Origin: Myrmaecium sp. VS I D KN 1
Taxonomy: Eukaryota; Ascomycota; Dothideomycetes; Valsariales; Valsariaceae
Assembly: GCA_019775845.1 (NCBI GenBank)
Contig: JADQAV010000018.1
Location: 7,044 to 71,043 of the forward strand
Length of the DNA stretch: 64,000 bases
Reading direction: 5' to 3'
Each line of letters opens with the position of its first letter. Positions within the stretch are counted from its first letter, which is position 1. Below the pieces are notes generated by a model. The model did not search any database. It was not told the DNA's origin and saw nothing but the letters and a program-made list of their open reading frames with translations. Positions 31,949 to 43,481 of this stretch are shown one piece after another. The position numbers were made by a program, and so were the translations under genes.

Positions 31949-32803
31949 CTACGAAGAAGAAGAAACCGGCACCTGCGTCATCAAGCGCTGCATGAGGGGG
32001 GTGAACGCGCCCTCGGAGGTCATGAGCTGCGCCTCGGGGCTCACATAATCATTCGCGAGCGCGCGCATGCATCCGAAAAAGCCATACTCATAAACCCAGT
32101 CCTGGGCGTCGAGCCAGTTGGCCATGGAGGCCGTGAAGTCGTTGACGGCCGTCTGGTCGCGGGAGATGGAGGCGATCTCGCTGACGACGACGGGGGCGTC
32201 GGAGCCGTAGCGGGCGTACATGTCTTGCAGGTAGGTCTGGGCGTCGGCGGCGCTGGTGCCGTAGTAGTGCAGGGCGAGGTAGTCGGGCTTCTCGTCGTCC
32301 GCGAGGGCGGCGTAGAAGGCGTCGAGCCAGGCGGTGCCGGCGTCGTTGGAGGCGACGGCGGGGCCGATGAGCTTCTTGCCTGCGCTGGTGCGGAGGGGGA
32401 GGAACTGGGAGCGCCAGAGGGAGACGGCGGTGGCGACGGAGGTGCCGGCTTGGTCGGGCTCGTTGAGGAAGGCGAGGATGGGTTGGGTGGAGGCGGTCAG
32501 GTAGGTCCAGTCGCTGCCGCTGAAGGAGTCGGTGGTGCGGGCCATGGGCCGGAAGGGGGCGCGGTCGTTGAGCTCGGTGGGGTACCAGGAGTTCCAGTTG
32601 GCGACGGCGGAGAAGGGGTGGGAGTCGTCGAAGGAGATTTGGTCGATGAGCTGGGGGTTTTGCTCGGTGTTGGTGTAGTCCCACAGGAGGAGACGCTTGC
32701 GGGAGATGCTAGAGTCGCGAGGCTTGATGGGGCCGGAAGGGGTGGGAGCTGCCGCGGCCATGGAGGCCAGAACGGTCAGGGTGGTGAGAAGGCTGAACTT
32801 CAT
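31949..32803 (-). CDS. GH128-type secreted glycoside hydrolase (putative beta-1,3-glucanase)
   Basis: Intronless, 284 residues. A signal peptide covers about residues 1-20 (MKFSLLTTLTVLASMAAAAP). The mature part starts after SRKRLLLWDYTNT, the usual opening of the Asl1/glyco_hydro_cc TIM barrel. Putative catalytic acids are Glu115 in AFLNEPDQAG and Glu209 in VVVSEIAS, at the ends of strands 4 and 7; the HYYG block at 179-182 is also typical. The length matches single-domain family members, with no carbohydrate-binding module or GPI signal; the C-terminus is a short Ser run. The protein probably acts on wall beta-1,3-glucan outside the cell. I chose the ATG at 32803 for the signal peptide; the open frame further upstream to 33016 lacks one. 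Confidence 0.9.
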   Translation of the reverse strand: MKFSLLTTLTVLASMAAAAPTPSGPIKPRDSSISRKRLLLWDYTNTEQNPQLIDQISFDDSHPFSAVANWNSWYPTELNDRAPFRPMARTTDSFSGSDWTYLTASTQPILAFLNEPDQAGTSVATAVSLWRSQFLPLRTSAGKKLIGPAVASNDAGTAWLDAFYAALADDEKPDYLALHYYGTSAADAQTYLQDMYARYGSDAPVVVSEIASISRDQTAVNDFTASMANWLDAQDWVYEYGFFGCMRALANDYVSPEAQLMTSEGAFTPLMQRLMTQVPVSSSS

Positions 32804-35800
32804 TTTTGGGGAAAGATTCGTAACGGCGTGGTTGATTCGTGAGGAGACGTTTATGAAAGACTGGGTATGATGCTTGATCACAGGGGCGACCTGGCCTGGT
32901 TTTGGAGGAGAGGGAGACAGGAGGGCAAGCCCGGATGGAATGAGAGACAGTACACGGTACTTTGTCTGGCAATGAAGGTGACGACGAGAGCGGAGGCAGT
33001 GAGTGTCTGGGCACACGACTGGCTGAACTTCTTCTCAAAAGAAGGGTGGGAAGAAGGGAACAAGAACGGGCTGAGGCCGCTGGTTGAAGGATAGTGAATG
33101 AGATACAGAGCTGGAGAAGAAAAAAAAGAAGATCCCGCAAGGAGAGTGGGAAGGCCTGGGATATATGCGAGAGAGAGAGAGAGAGCCTTGTCCCGGACAG
33201 CCACCGCCGGGCTAGTTTTTTTTTTTTTCTTTCTTCGCATTCTTTCTCTTTCGCATCCTTTCACGCCAGGAACAAGGGGTGACCCGCAACAAGAGGGGCG
33301 GGCAGGGCCCAGGAACGCCCGGAAAGGAAGAGACGCTTTCTCACGCGCTGCCCCGCCAGACAGCGGGCGAGGCGTTGGAAGCGCAGGCAGGGTGAACTAC
33401 TGCTGGGCTCGAGGCCAGAGAGGCCCATCCCATGGCGCCGGACGCAGGAAGGGGTGAGGTGTCCGAGTTTAGCGCATGCCAAGCCGGTTTTTCACGCGTT
33501 CCTGGCCGCGTTCCTGGCCGGACGCTGCTCGCTGTCCTGCGCCGAGTCGAGGGGGCTGTTGGCCAAGACATGTGAACGGTGGGTGGTGGTGGTGATGGAG
33601 GTGGAGAGGCTGTTGTGGTCGGCCGACGATGGTGTTGGATCCAGACGTTGGACGGGCGAGAGGCTGGGATGCGGTTCCAAAGTCCTTTCCAGGTTTCCTG
33701 CAGGCAGGGCCAGAAGGAATTCACATCCGTTACTTAGCGAGCCCAGGTACCAGCCAGCCCGGCGGCGTGGACCAGGTGGATGGGTGGGTGGATTGAAAGT
33801 TGAGCCGAGCACACGCCCACATGCCCACATGCCCACCCGCCCACACGCTCACGCCGTCCTGGATCGACAAGATCCGCCGGGCGTGTTCCTGGAGCTAGGA
33901 AGAAAGCAGCAATATCGCACCCACCAGGGCAGCGCCTAGAAGGTCGCTAGCCATCAAACGTTCTAGCCCCAACGCCTCGTCCCGCTCACTCCTACGCGAC
34001 GCGCTTTTCCTCATGTTGTCAATATTTTGGACGACCATTCCTCCTCCATCGTGCGTGTTATTATGCATTCATGCTGTTTGCCATTGTGATGGTGTGTTTG
34101 TGCCTGCCTTTGTGGTGTGTGTCCCTTGTTGGTCTTCCTTTGTGGTTCGCACCACTCCCGCCTCGCAGCAAAAGGCTGAAACAAAGCCCAGCAACGCCGG
34201 TGGTGCCAACACGTCGACCGGGGAGAGAGTTCGAAGGGAGGGGTTCGAAAAGCAGGAAAGTCCGCATGGGTATATCTGTACGTAAAAGTAAAGAAAAGCC
34301 ACACCTCCAACTGGCCGGCTGGTCCCGCCGAGTCTCTGTCTTTTCTCTCGGACGATGACAGATAGACGGGTAAGCGAGGCGTGGAATACCAACAGCCGAG
34401 AATCTCGGTGATGCTAGGCAGAAAAGTTGTGGATAGTGTGAAGGTAGGAGTGAGAAACTTCGGCAGGCAGCTGCCGGATCGGCCAACGTCCACGGTCCAA
34501 CAGCACAGTCAGATGGATCAATCACATCCATTTTTCTCTCCCGGCCCACTTGTCAAGCCATGTCCGACAGGAATGAGAGAAGTGGAGGCCACGACGAGTG
34601 AGTGAGAGCAGTGCACGCCCACGGCATCCATCAAGCCGTGTGGTTTGATCCGGTGAGGGGTGCATGCATAGATTGCATGATTTTAGATGTATGTCCGTAT
34701 GTGGTGTGTATGTATAGGATCGAGCGAATGCATATCCCAGTTTCCCCTCCCGGATGCATGATGTCTTGGGAGGTCAGACCTTCCTCCCCTCCACCCTCCA
34801 ACAAGAATTCCACGTCTGGAGCACTGCGCCGATGCATCCAGGTATTCGCATGACCGGCCCGGGGTGAGGGGGTTGGGGGGGTGGCCGAACGGCAGCCGAA
34901 GAGGAGTGAATGAAAGTTGGTGGATAGAGTTGGTAAGAGAAGGGCGGGGGTTCTTCACTTTGAGAAGGTTGTTGGCGTTGCCCTTTACCTCACTCACTTT
35001 CTAAGAGCGCCTCGAGGCGGTGTTGGGTATGTCTGATTGTGTTGGTTGAAGGAGGCTGGGGGAGGTTGGTGGACACCTACTGGAGTGGACTGTGTGTGAA
35101 GCCCCGCGCTCATACAGGCGCAGGCAGCGACATCATGGTCTTACGATGATCCAAGGATTCTATTGATGATAGAGATAAAACACGTATTATGAACAGTTTC
35201 CGAAAAGGCTCTGTACATATATATTAGTACTCATGATCTGCCAACAAAGCCCTCTCCAATCTCTCTCCTCAGCGATGTCCAACCTCCAGTAGGGAGTAGC
35301 CAACCTGAAGAAAGTCCATCCATCCATATACAACACAACACCCTAACCCTACCAACCCCAAAATAAGTCAGTTACAAAAAGCTGTTAAAGCACATGCCAA
35401 CGGAAAGGAAGCGATCCATCCATCCATCCATCCATCCATCCATCCATCCATCCATCCATCCATCCATCCATCCATCCATCCATCCATCCATCCATCCATC
35501 GGTCTGTCAGTCGTCCGGTCGGTCGGTTCGGGGTGCAGATCACTTCCCTCCCTGCTCTGAACTGTGAACCGTGAACTGACAGACAACCGAACCGAGCGAA
35601 CGACGATCTTCCCCACGTCCTGCCCCTTCTCCAGACGCACAGCGTGAAGGGATCTTCATCTTCTATCGCATCCTGTTCGTTCGTTCGAGAAGGGATGAGA
35701 AGAGGTAAGAAGAGGAGGTTGGAGACAGTTCTCCGTTACCTTCCACCTCCCACCTCCCACCTTTCATGAGGCCCGGAACGTTAATACTCCGTACAACCTA

Positions 35801-36522
35801 CAGGCCTTAAATAGGCATGTATATGAGTTCACTATGAAGTCCATCCACTTAGAGAGAGAGACGGTAAAACCTCAAGAAAAGCATTCTCAGATAGAAGTCG
35901 AAAGCTACAAAAGAAAAGAGAAACGATTGTCCTCTCCACCGTCACCATCGATTGCCCTCCTCTTCTCTTCCTAGTAGGTAGTAAATCGCGGGAATCCCAT
36001 TCCCCCCACCCCTCTCTCACCAACCATCTATCTCGATATCCATCCATCCCATCCACCATCCACGGTGCCCTATATCCGGTTCTGCTATTGCCCGCAAGGC
36101 TCCCCCATATAAACCCACCCACGGCATCTCCCTCCCTTTCCCTCTCCCAAGCAAGCCAGCAGGCCGGCAAAAGACACACCCAACAAAGCAAACCGGATCC
36201 TCAAAAAGATAAAAAAAAGAAAAAGAAAGATCAAGAGTAAGTAGAGGAGGAAAGAAAGACAGAGAGGGGAAAAACAAGAGTTGCGCGCACGAAGAAAAAC
36301 TAAACATTTGCTAGTGGTAAGTAGGTAAGGGTTGGTACATAGATAAAATTCCAGATTACAAAAAAAGACGAAAGAGGGCAAAAAACCTAGTAGAAAAGAA
36401 AACAAAAAACCGGTCTCTTTGCGAAACAACACATGGCTCGCCCTCCGCCCCTCCGTCCCTCCGTTTTTCCCTTTCCCAAATTTCTCCGATATATCCCGTT
36501 CGATCCCCACCATTCGAGTCGC
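32804..36522. other. Long intergenic region upstream of GH128
   Basis: 3.7 kb with no supportable gene. The left end is the GH128 promoter, with a GA run at 33172-33184 and a poly-T patch near 33216. A CCCACATG-type short repeat lies at 33812-33850 and an ATCC microsatellite at 35414-35500. TACTCCGTA lies at 35785-35793. The right end is the 3' flank of the SUN gene. Open frames of 120-160 codons here lack any recognisable domain. Confidence 0.55.
35414..35500. repeat. ATCC tetranucleotide microsatellite, about 22 units
   Basis: An uninterrupted (ATCC)n run of 87 bp. It is probably polymorphic between strains. Confidence 0.97.
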
Positions 36523-37993
36523 TTAGCTGGCCGGGTTCGACAGGACGAAGGTGGCCGTGCCGCCCTGCTTGACGCAGACCTGTAGGGGAAAGTGGTGCGT
36601 TAGCGGGTGCCCGTACAAACAACATCCAACTCCATTATTACGGGAAAGCAGAAGGAAAAACTTACAGTGCACCCAGCAACGCTGTTGCAGTCATCGTAGT
36701 CATCGCCGGAGCAGTACTGGCCCGTCTCACGGAAGTACTTGCACTTGCCATCCACGGAGTCGCCGGTGACCTCGACGTCGTAGTCGAGCTTCTCGAGGGT
36801 GGTCGGGGAGTTCTGGAAGATGGACAGGTAGGCGTTACCCGGGGAGCCGGGCGTGTAGCCGACGCCCAGGTTGAGCGGAGCCCAGTTGCCCCAGGAGTTG
36901 GAGGAGGAGCCCCACGTGCAGGCGTCGCTGATGCCGACGTTGAGCGGGTTCAGGTAGTACTGCGCGGTGGTCGGGAGGTACTCGCCCGAGCTGACGGAGT
37001 AGTACTGGTAGTAAGTGTCCTGGTTCGGGCAGGCAACGTCGTAGGTGTTGCCGTGCTCGGTGTTGAGAGGAATGACCTCGGACTCGGAACCTGAAGTTTG
37101 TAAGTCGCAACTCCTTCTTGATACTGTTAAAGACGCTTACCAGGGTAGTCAGTGCGGCAGAGCGCAGCGGAGTTGCCACTTCCAAGCTTGTTCTCGATCT
37201 TGATGGTCACAGCATCGGTGCCCGGGATGCAGAGCTTGTTGGAGATCGCGCCATCGGGGATGGTGAGCTTGCCATCCTTGCAGTACAGACCGCCGATGGA
37301 CTGGCCGGAGGCACCCTGCTTGCTAGGCCACATGGTCTTCAAGTAGCCAGCGGGGCAGGCGTAAGAGCAGAAGGCGCCCTCCTGGCAGGTGTCGATGGTA
37401 TCAATGTCATCGTAGCCGTCATCGGTACATGTTCCAGGGAGCTGGATGCCAGTGAAGCCACCATAGCCGAGGTAGTCGACGGCCAGCGCACCGAAGTCGG
37501 ACGGGAAGTCGGAGCAGGATGTGCTGTTGTCGTACTCGGTGTCGATGCCGCTCACGGAGGAGCTTGAGCTGGCAGAAGAAGTGGCCGCCGCCGCAGAGGA
37601 GGTGACCACAGACACGACCTCAACGGAGGAGGCGGGCGCCGACGAGGTGGCGGGCGCGCTGGAGGTGGCGGCAGGAGAGGAAGTGGAGGCCTCGCTCGAA
37701 GACGAAACACCGTATGCCGCGGCCACGTACACGGATGTCGGCTCGGCGGAGGCAGGGCTGGAGGTGACCAGTTGGCCGCCGTCGGCAAGGTAGAACGTGC
37801 CGTTCTTCAGGCCTTCCGCGACCTCGGCCTCGGAGATCATCACGCCATTGAGTTCGTACACGACGACGGTGTCCCTCTCAACAACGGTGTCAGGAACACG
37901 CTTGACAGCATGGCGGTGGTGCCTGTGGTGGCGGGGAGTCGCGGCGGACGCGCCAATGGCGGCGGCCAAGAGCAAAGGAACGGCGCACTTCAT
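36523..37993 (-). CDS. SUN-family cell wall protein (GH132; SIM1/UTH1/NCA3/SUN4 type)
   Basis: Three exons, complement(36523..36579, 36666..37090, 37141..37993), giving 444 residues. A signal peptide lies at about 1-18, then a His-rich stretch and a Lys-Arg Kex2-type site (HAVKR). A Ser/Ala/Thr-rich, probably O-glycosylated linker runs to about residue 150, and then the SUN domain. Recognisable blocks are DFGALAVDYLGYGGFTGIQ, CSYACPAGYLKTMWP, QSIGGLYCKDGKL, a Cys-rich core, and WAPLNLGVGYTPGSPGNAYL. The last 18 residues come from a separate short exon. SUN proteins are secreted wall proteins linked to beta-1,3-glucan remodelling and septation. Together with the GH128 gene 3.7 kb away on the same strand it makes a pair of glucan-related secreted proteins, though the distance argues against shared regulation. 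Confidence 0.93.
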
Positions 37994-40900
37994 CGTGGAT
38001 TCTCTGTTCGGGTATCTGAGATCGGTCGTTTGTCAGCCTCAACGTTGTTGACACAATCTTCTCCACGTCAACAACCGCACGCTCTCGGAGTCTTGCGGTC
38101 AATCGCGCACGACGCGGGAGCAAACTGAGGGAGCGATGATAGCGGACATGATCGCATACCTGATCGCAACACGCAGAGACCGCCGACTGGGTCAGGATGA
38201 CTTGTTTTGGTCGGGACGTGAAGTCGTGAGGGCAGAAAGAAGTCCAAAGGAGAGAACTGGAGGCTTGAGAAGCGCTCCGGGTCGGTTGGATTAAGATGTT
38301 GAAACGAGCGTGGTGCTGGAAGAAAAGGACTGACTCTTCGCAGCGTGACGACGGTGGTGGAGGGCAGCAGAGAAGAAAGAGGCGCGCAGCTGGCGGGAAA
38401 AGAGCGAGAGGGGGGGGGGAAGGGGAGGTCGAAGAAGGTCGGACGGCCCAGCGTCGGCTGTGGCCCTGGGGAACAGGAAATTGAGGCTAAGCAGGGGGGC
38501 TGATCACGACCGGTTTAGCGTCAGGGGGAGGCTGCCCGATGCGGTGCGGTGATTGGCAGCCACGCAAGTGCCACTGGGCGATGCCGCCAGCGAGGGGGCT
38601 AGTGAGAGCCACGGGGAGCCACGAAGAGCAACCGAGAGCCAGCCAAGGAATCGGGAAGGGCTGCCGGAGATTACTGACCGGCGAGATTGACCTGCTGGAG
38701 GCAAGCAGTACGTAGGTAGGTAGGTAGTGAACTCGTTGGCAGGTAGGGGGAGGCCGCGCGACGGCAATGACAGCTTGGGAACTGATGAAGAAGTGGAGAT
38801 GCGGAGGAAGGAGGAGGAGGAAGAAGAGGAGGAAGAGGATCCCTATCGTCAATGAAGTCGTCAGCATCGTGAAGCAGGACTAGAAGCGTCGAAAGAGCGG
38901 TAAAGAACGCGAGATTACCTGATGTGTATAGTCCCTCAGGTACCAATGTCTCGAGGTCACAGGTTGTATACGTAGAGCAGCAGGAAGAAGAAGAAGAAGA
39001 AGTGAATCGATCACCTAGTAGGTGCAATCGCGACCATTCCTCAGCATTGGTTTTGTACATGCTGCTCCCTCAGGTACCGTGGTGTTATACCATAACACAA
39101 CAGACAAGGCTGTCACTGTTTGTGACCGGCCGTGTCGTTCTAGCACCGGGCCTAGGTGATTCGCGTCTATTCCGTTGCTGGGAGGACCCCCCTCTCTCAA
39201 CGGCTGCTAGGTACAGTATCATTGCGCGTTGCCCTTCACTCGCCATTCACACTATCACGACACCATCCATTTCCCGCACCGGATAGGTTCGAAGGGGGTG
39301 GAAAACAGGAATCCAATAAAAAAACAACCCTCCTCCGTGTCGACGACAAACCTTGGATGGAACCATGATCGCGCCAGGAGAGAGGGAAAGGGGGCGGTCG
39401 AGGTTCTGGGCCTGCGCTGCCAAGGAAGGAAGATAGAAGAAAGGTATGTGAGTCTGTAGAAGACCAGCGTTCTCCCCATGGCTCAAGGAAGAAGAAGAAG
39501 AAAACAATGGCCACCAGCTGCCCTCTTCCCTCCCTCTCTCTCCATTCCTCCACCGTTCGTCCCGCCCCCTGAGTCGGTCGATAGGCCACTCGCCCGCACA
39601 CACACCGGCGCACGTCTCTCGTGATCAGTAAGGTACAATAAGTAGCCCGCCCCCTTCCTTGTGCGATGGAGATGAGAGCACGGCGAAGGAAGGAAGGGGG
39701 GGGGATCTGGTTAGGAAATCGGCGTGCACGTCGTCGATGGGTAGCAGTAGCAGGAGCAGTATCAGGTATGTAGGGCAGCATGTGCTCCTCTCTCCAATCC
39801 GCACGAGCACCACGACGAGATGCTCGCGCTCGCTCGCTGTCAAACCAGACGAGAAGCCCCGTCCAGACGTCAGAAATCGCCGTTGCCATACATACAATCT
39901 CTGCCACAGCATCAGCGGGCTTCTGGAACTGCCCTGGCAGAAGGTGCATCGAACAACCTCATCACACACACACACACACACACACGCACGCACGGGGGCG
40001 GTTCACATAATAAGGGACCGATGAGGAATCAAGGTTGTGGAGGACCACCAAACAACACACGAAAGAAACACAGCGTGGCAGACAAGGCCAAGGGCCCCTC
40101 TCCAACCAATCAGCACCCTAGCCAGAACCCCACCTCGTGTTTTGTTTTTTGTTATGTATCCAGGATCAGTACTACTATTTATTATTCTCATCCTCGTTGC
40201 TATTTACACCCGACTGTTCTTCGCGCAGCGGCGGCGGCAAAAAAACAACGCATTGCGATCGGCGGAACTGCCATGCCTCGAACCTATCTATGTAGGTACG
40301 CCTGTGATCATCGTGAATCGATCTTGTTCGAACGGGAGTACCTGGAGGTGAGCACACGACAACCCCCGCGTCGCAGAGAGGTTCCGCCGCTATGCGGGAC
40401 GACCACCTGGGGAAACAGGGCAGAAAGGGAGATAGGTAGGTGGGCATGGAGGTCATCTTCACGCCGTATCTGCCGTGGCCGAACAGAGAAACCATATGTA
40501 GAGCAACGACATGTACAGGTCATGACGGCATATCACGTCGACCAAGCCCTTGTAGCTTGTGTAGTATCGCTTTCCCCCTCCTTTCCTCAAGAACTCCAAT
40601 CGTCCTCAATCCGCACACTCTGCAGTACCCGCATCTCGTCCTCCCTTCCCATCCATCATTTGACCAGCAACGACGACACACGGTAAGGCACGGGATGGTA
40701 GATAGGTACTAGTAGTCGTCATCCGCAATTTCCTGCCCCCTCTCTCCCCTCCTCTCAAGCGCTTCCGCGCGCTTCCCCACAACCTAACGTGACGACGTGA
40801 GTTGACTTGAACCCACTCAGCTTGCGGCTTGGATATACGTCCTCAGTCCACTCTTCGCTATCACCGAAAAGGAGAAGGGGGAGAGGGGAGAGTCGATGAG

Positions 40901-42425
40901 CGGGATGGGTGAGGAGGTGGGGTTGCTCGCAAGCAAGGCAGTTAAGGAGGAATCGCGGCAAGATAGAAGAAAGAACAGCAGTTCACCCATCTCTCCCAAA
41001 AGTATAGAAAAGAAGATAGTGAAGCGGCCGCAGCGACGGCCGCCCTGGGTACAAAAATAGGTACCATACTGTGGGCACTGAGGACGAGGCTGTGCAGTCT
41101 CCTGCCCTGCGCTGCCCTGCTCCGTCCTGTCCTGTTCGCCTGTTCGCCCCGTCTGTCCGCCCTGCATAGCGGGGACGACCGTTCTCCGCTGCCCGCCTGC
41201 GAACCTCCAATCTCAGTATACAGAAAGATATAGAAAAAAAAAGGTCGTAGTAGCTAGCTAGGTAGGTTGATTTGATACCGTAGGTATTCAGCGCATCGAA
41301 ACACCCTCTCCTCCTTCCCTTGATAAGAGATCCTTAGAAAAACAGACAAGGGAGATTTGGAAAGTAAAAAGGAAGGCGATGAAGATCTATGAAATCCTCC
41401 TATCCCCCCCCCCTCCTGTTCCCCTATGCCCCCTTTCCGCTCTTGACCAGCCCAGGAAAAAGCGTGCAGAAGAAGGCAGAAGTCCTGCCAACCACGAGAA
41501 ATCGACGTCCTTATTCACATGGAAGGGAAGGAGGGAGAAAGGTTCCTCAGGCTCCCACATTCAAAAGCTTCAACTCGCAACACAGAGGTAAGTAACAACA
41601 AGAAAAGGTATCATACGCATCCAAAGGCAGTAGCTAACCCCCAAACGACCCTTTTCAATAATACACACAGATCCACCCCAATCTCATCCCATCCCATCTC
41701 ACTCAACCTCCATCACACATCATAAGCAAGCCAGTCTCCTACCATGTATTTCAAGAGCGCATCCGCATCGCATCCACACCCATCCCCAATTCCAAAAAGA
41801 GATAGATACAAACAAACAAACAAACAAAGCGGGGGGGTAAAGTAGGTACATACTATGCGGAAGACAGACCGACAGGGAGGGGAAGGGAGGGGGAAAGGAG
41901 GGAAGAAGGAGGGGGGGTATCAAGACCAAACAATACCAACAAAACCGCCTTGCTGCTCGCTCGCTCATCCCAACTGTGCTTGCTTATTCGTTCGTGCGCT
42001 CACTCGCTCATTCGCTGACTCGCTCATTCGCTCGCTCGTAAAAAGAATGCGTACATGAAAGGATGACATAAGGTGGAAAAAACGAGCGTGAGAAAAAAGG
42101 GAAAGAAAAAGGAAACGGTAAGAAATGCATGCCCATAACAGAGCGCCGGTTTGGATGAACGGGAAAGGAAAAGAAAAGAAACATGGTTCCCCAATCCAAA
42201 ATAGGGAACATCGACAACGTTCGACAACCCGCCGGACTTCTCATCTCGGTGGGGTCTCGAAACGACGTGGGAGTCTGATCAGCGTGGTTCTGTCCGACGC
42301 AGAACTCCAGCCACGGGTGGAATCCGCCGGAGCGCATGGAGCTCTTCATGCACCGCATTCCATATCAGCTCAAGTAGCCCTCAAAACCCGAGCTCCGCCA
42401 AGCGAAGTCACGGAGCCGAACCACC
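37994..42425. other. Gene-poor region of 4.4 kb
   Basis: The left part is the SUN promoter. Beyond that I can support no gene. The region contains a CA run at 39963-39985, short GAA runs near 38985-39002, AGGTAGGTAGG motifs near 38713-38727, (CAAA)n near 41812-41828, and a CGCTCATT-type array at 41986-42037. The longest open frames (about 240 and 290 codons, 39236-39949 and 39820-40686) are low-complexity and overlap on opposite strands. Confidence 0.55.
41986..42037. repeat. Degenerate CGCTCATT-type tandem repeat
   Basis: Repeats of TCGCTCAT / TCGCTGAC / TCGCTCG over about 50 bp, matching the style of the TTCG-rich tract at 15800-15845. Confidence 0.7.
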
Positions 42426-43481
42426 CTACTCCCCCTCCCAAATCGTCTCCAAATCCAAATCCTGCCGGCGCTCACCCCCACACACACTCCATCGCTTGCG
42501 CTTATCCCGAGCGCCAAACCCGACCAACCCGATACGCGGCCCAGGCGCATCCAGGCTGCGACGACCGACGGGCTCGCTCGCGCCCTCGGCGGCCCGCTTC
42601 TCCGCCTCCAGCTTCTCGGCCTCGATGGCGGCGGCCTCGGCGTCGGGGATGTCCGGGATGGTTTCGAGGGAGGAGATGCTGGGGCTGCGGGAGCGGGTGG
42701 AGGTGGGCGTGGAGGGGACGGAGGAGGAGGAGTAGGAGGAGAGGGGGTAGTGGATGTTGGGGGGGAAGGTCTCGTTGAATTTGGTGGCGAGGAGGAGCGG
42801 GGAGGAGTGCACCGACGATGCGGTGCTGCCGCTGCCGCCGAAGGGTGTGTTGGACATCTGATGTAGTGGGGAGACGGGCCGGCGGCGAGTACGTGGGAAA
42901 GCATTGCTGGGCGTAGGCGAGCTCAGCCCGTGATGCCCCGCGCGAGGCGTGAGCTCGAGCTCGGAGTCTTCTGAGATATCGCAGACGCTCGGGGCGCCGG
43001 AATGGGTGAACGATTCGTCCTTGAACGGGCTGCGGATGCGTGCTGGCGATCGAAGGGGACTGGCAGGGCCGCCGGCGGGGGAGAGAGACAAGTAGCTCGG
43101 GGTGCTGATATGCGCCGGCAAGGAATGCGCTCGCGTCATCGGCGGACAGCTCGTCGCGCATGAGCTGGAGTGCGAGCGGAAATGGCTCCTCGAGTATGGC
43201 GAGCGGTTACGCCGGTTGTTGTATGGTGGCGGGAGCAGCGAGCTTGGAGTCGGATCGGTCACCCGCCTTGGTGTGGTGGGGCGAGGCTCCTGGATGTGCT
43301 GCTGCCGCCCCTGCCTCTCTTCGCAGTCTGAGCAGCGGTCATCCTCTTCTTCTGTAGCATCTTTATCCGCGTGTTCTTCTTCATTGAGCTCGGGGAGAGA
43401 GGTCTGAATGCTAAGCTTGTCCATTGCGGCGTCCAGGTCCGAGCGACCCGAATCTGCAAGAGATGACATTGTGGCGGCCAT
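42426..43481 (-). CDS. Ser/Pro-rich basic protein of unknown function
   Basis: Intronless, 351 residues starting MAATMSSLADSGRSDLDAAM. The N-terminal part is acidic (NEEEHADKDATEEEDDRC), the middle rich in Ser, Pro and Arg with many SP sites. Island motifs look constrained: SFTHSGAPSVCDISEDSELE, FNETFPPNIHYPLSSYSSSS, SISSLETIPDIPDAEAAAIE (leading into a Glu/Ala helix), and the C-terminus RKRWSVCGGERRQDLDLETI. From memory, fungal genomes carry a 'basic proline-rich protein' with a similar C-terminus ending in LETIWE. Function unknown; the SP/TP density suggests a phosphorylated regulatory protein. The start has ACC-type context after a possible short leader. Confidence 0.8.
   Translation of the reverse strand: MAATMSSLADSGRSDLDAAMDKLSIQTSLPELNEEEHADKDATEEEDDRCSDCEERQGRQQHIQEPRPTTPRRVTDPTPSSLLPPPYNNRRNRSPYSRSHFRSHSSSCATSCPPMTRAHSLPAHISTPSYLSLSPAGGPASPLRSPARIRSPFKDESFTHSGAPSVCDISEDSELELTPRAGHHGLSSPTPSNAFPRTRRRPVSPLHQMSNTPFGGSGSTASSVHSSPLLLATKFNETFPPNIHYPLSSYSSSSVPSTPTSTRSRSPSISSLETIPDIPDAEAAAIEAEKLEAEKRAAEGASEPVGRRSLDAPGPRIGLVGFGARDKRKRWSVCGGERRQDLDLETIWEGE

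Noticed and set aside
31889-32842. Plus-strand frame of 317 codons
   Set aside because: Antisense shadow of the GH128 gene, Gly/Val-rich.
33454-33939. Open frame of 161 codons in the GH128 upstream region
   Set aside because: Overlaps opposing frames of similar length, has no domain and ends in short repeats; likely chance.
35336-35352. Telomere-like CCCTAACCCTA
   Set aside because: Only about two units, internal, without flanking telomeric or subtelomeric features.
39236-40686. Two overlapping frames of about 240 and 290 codons on opposite strands
   Set aside because: Low complexity, one includes a CA repeat translated as Thr-His; no domain or splice pattern.
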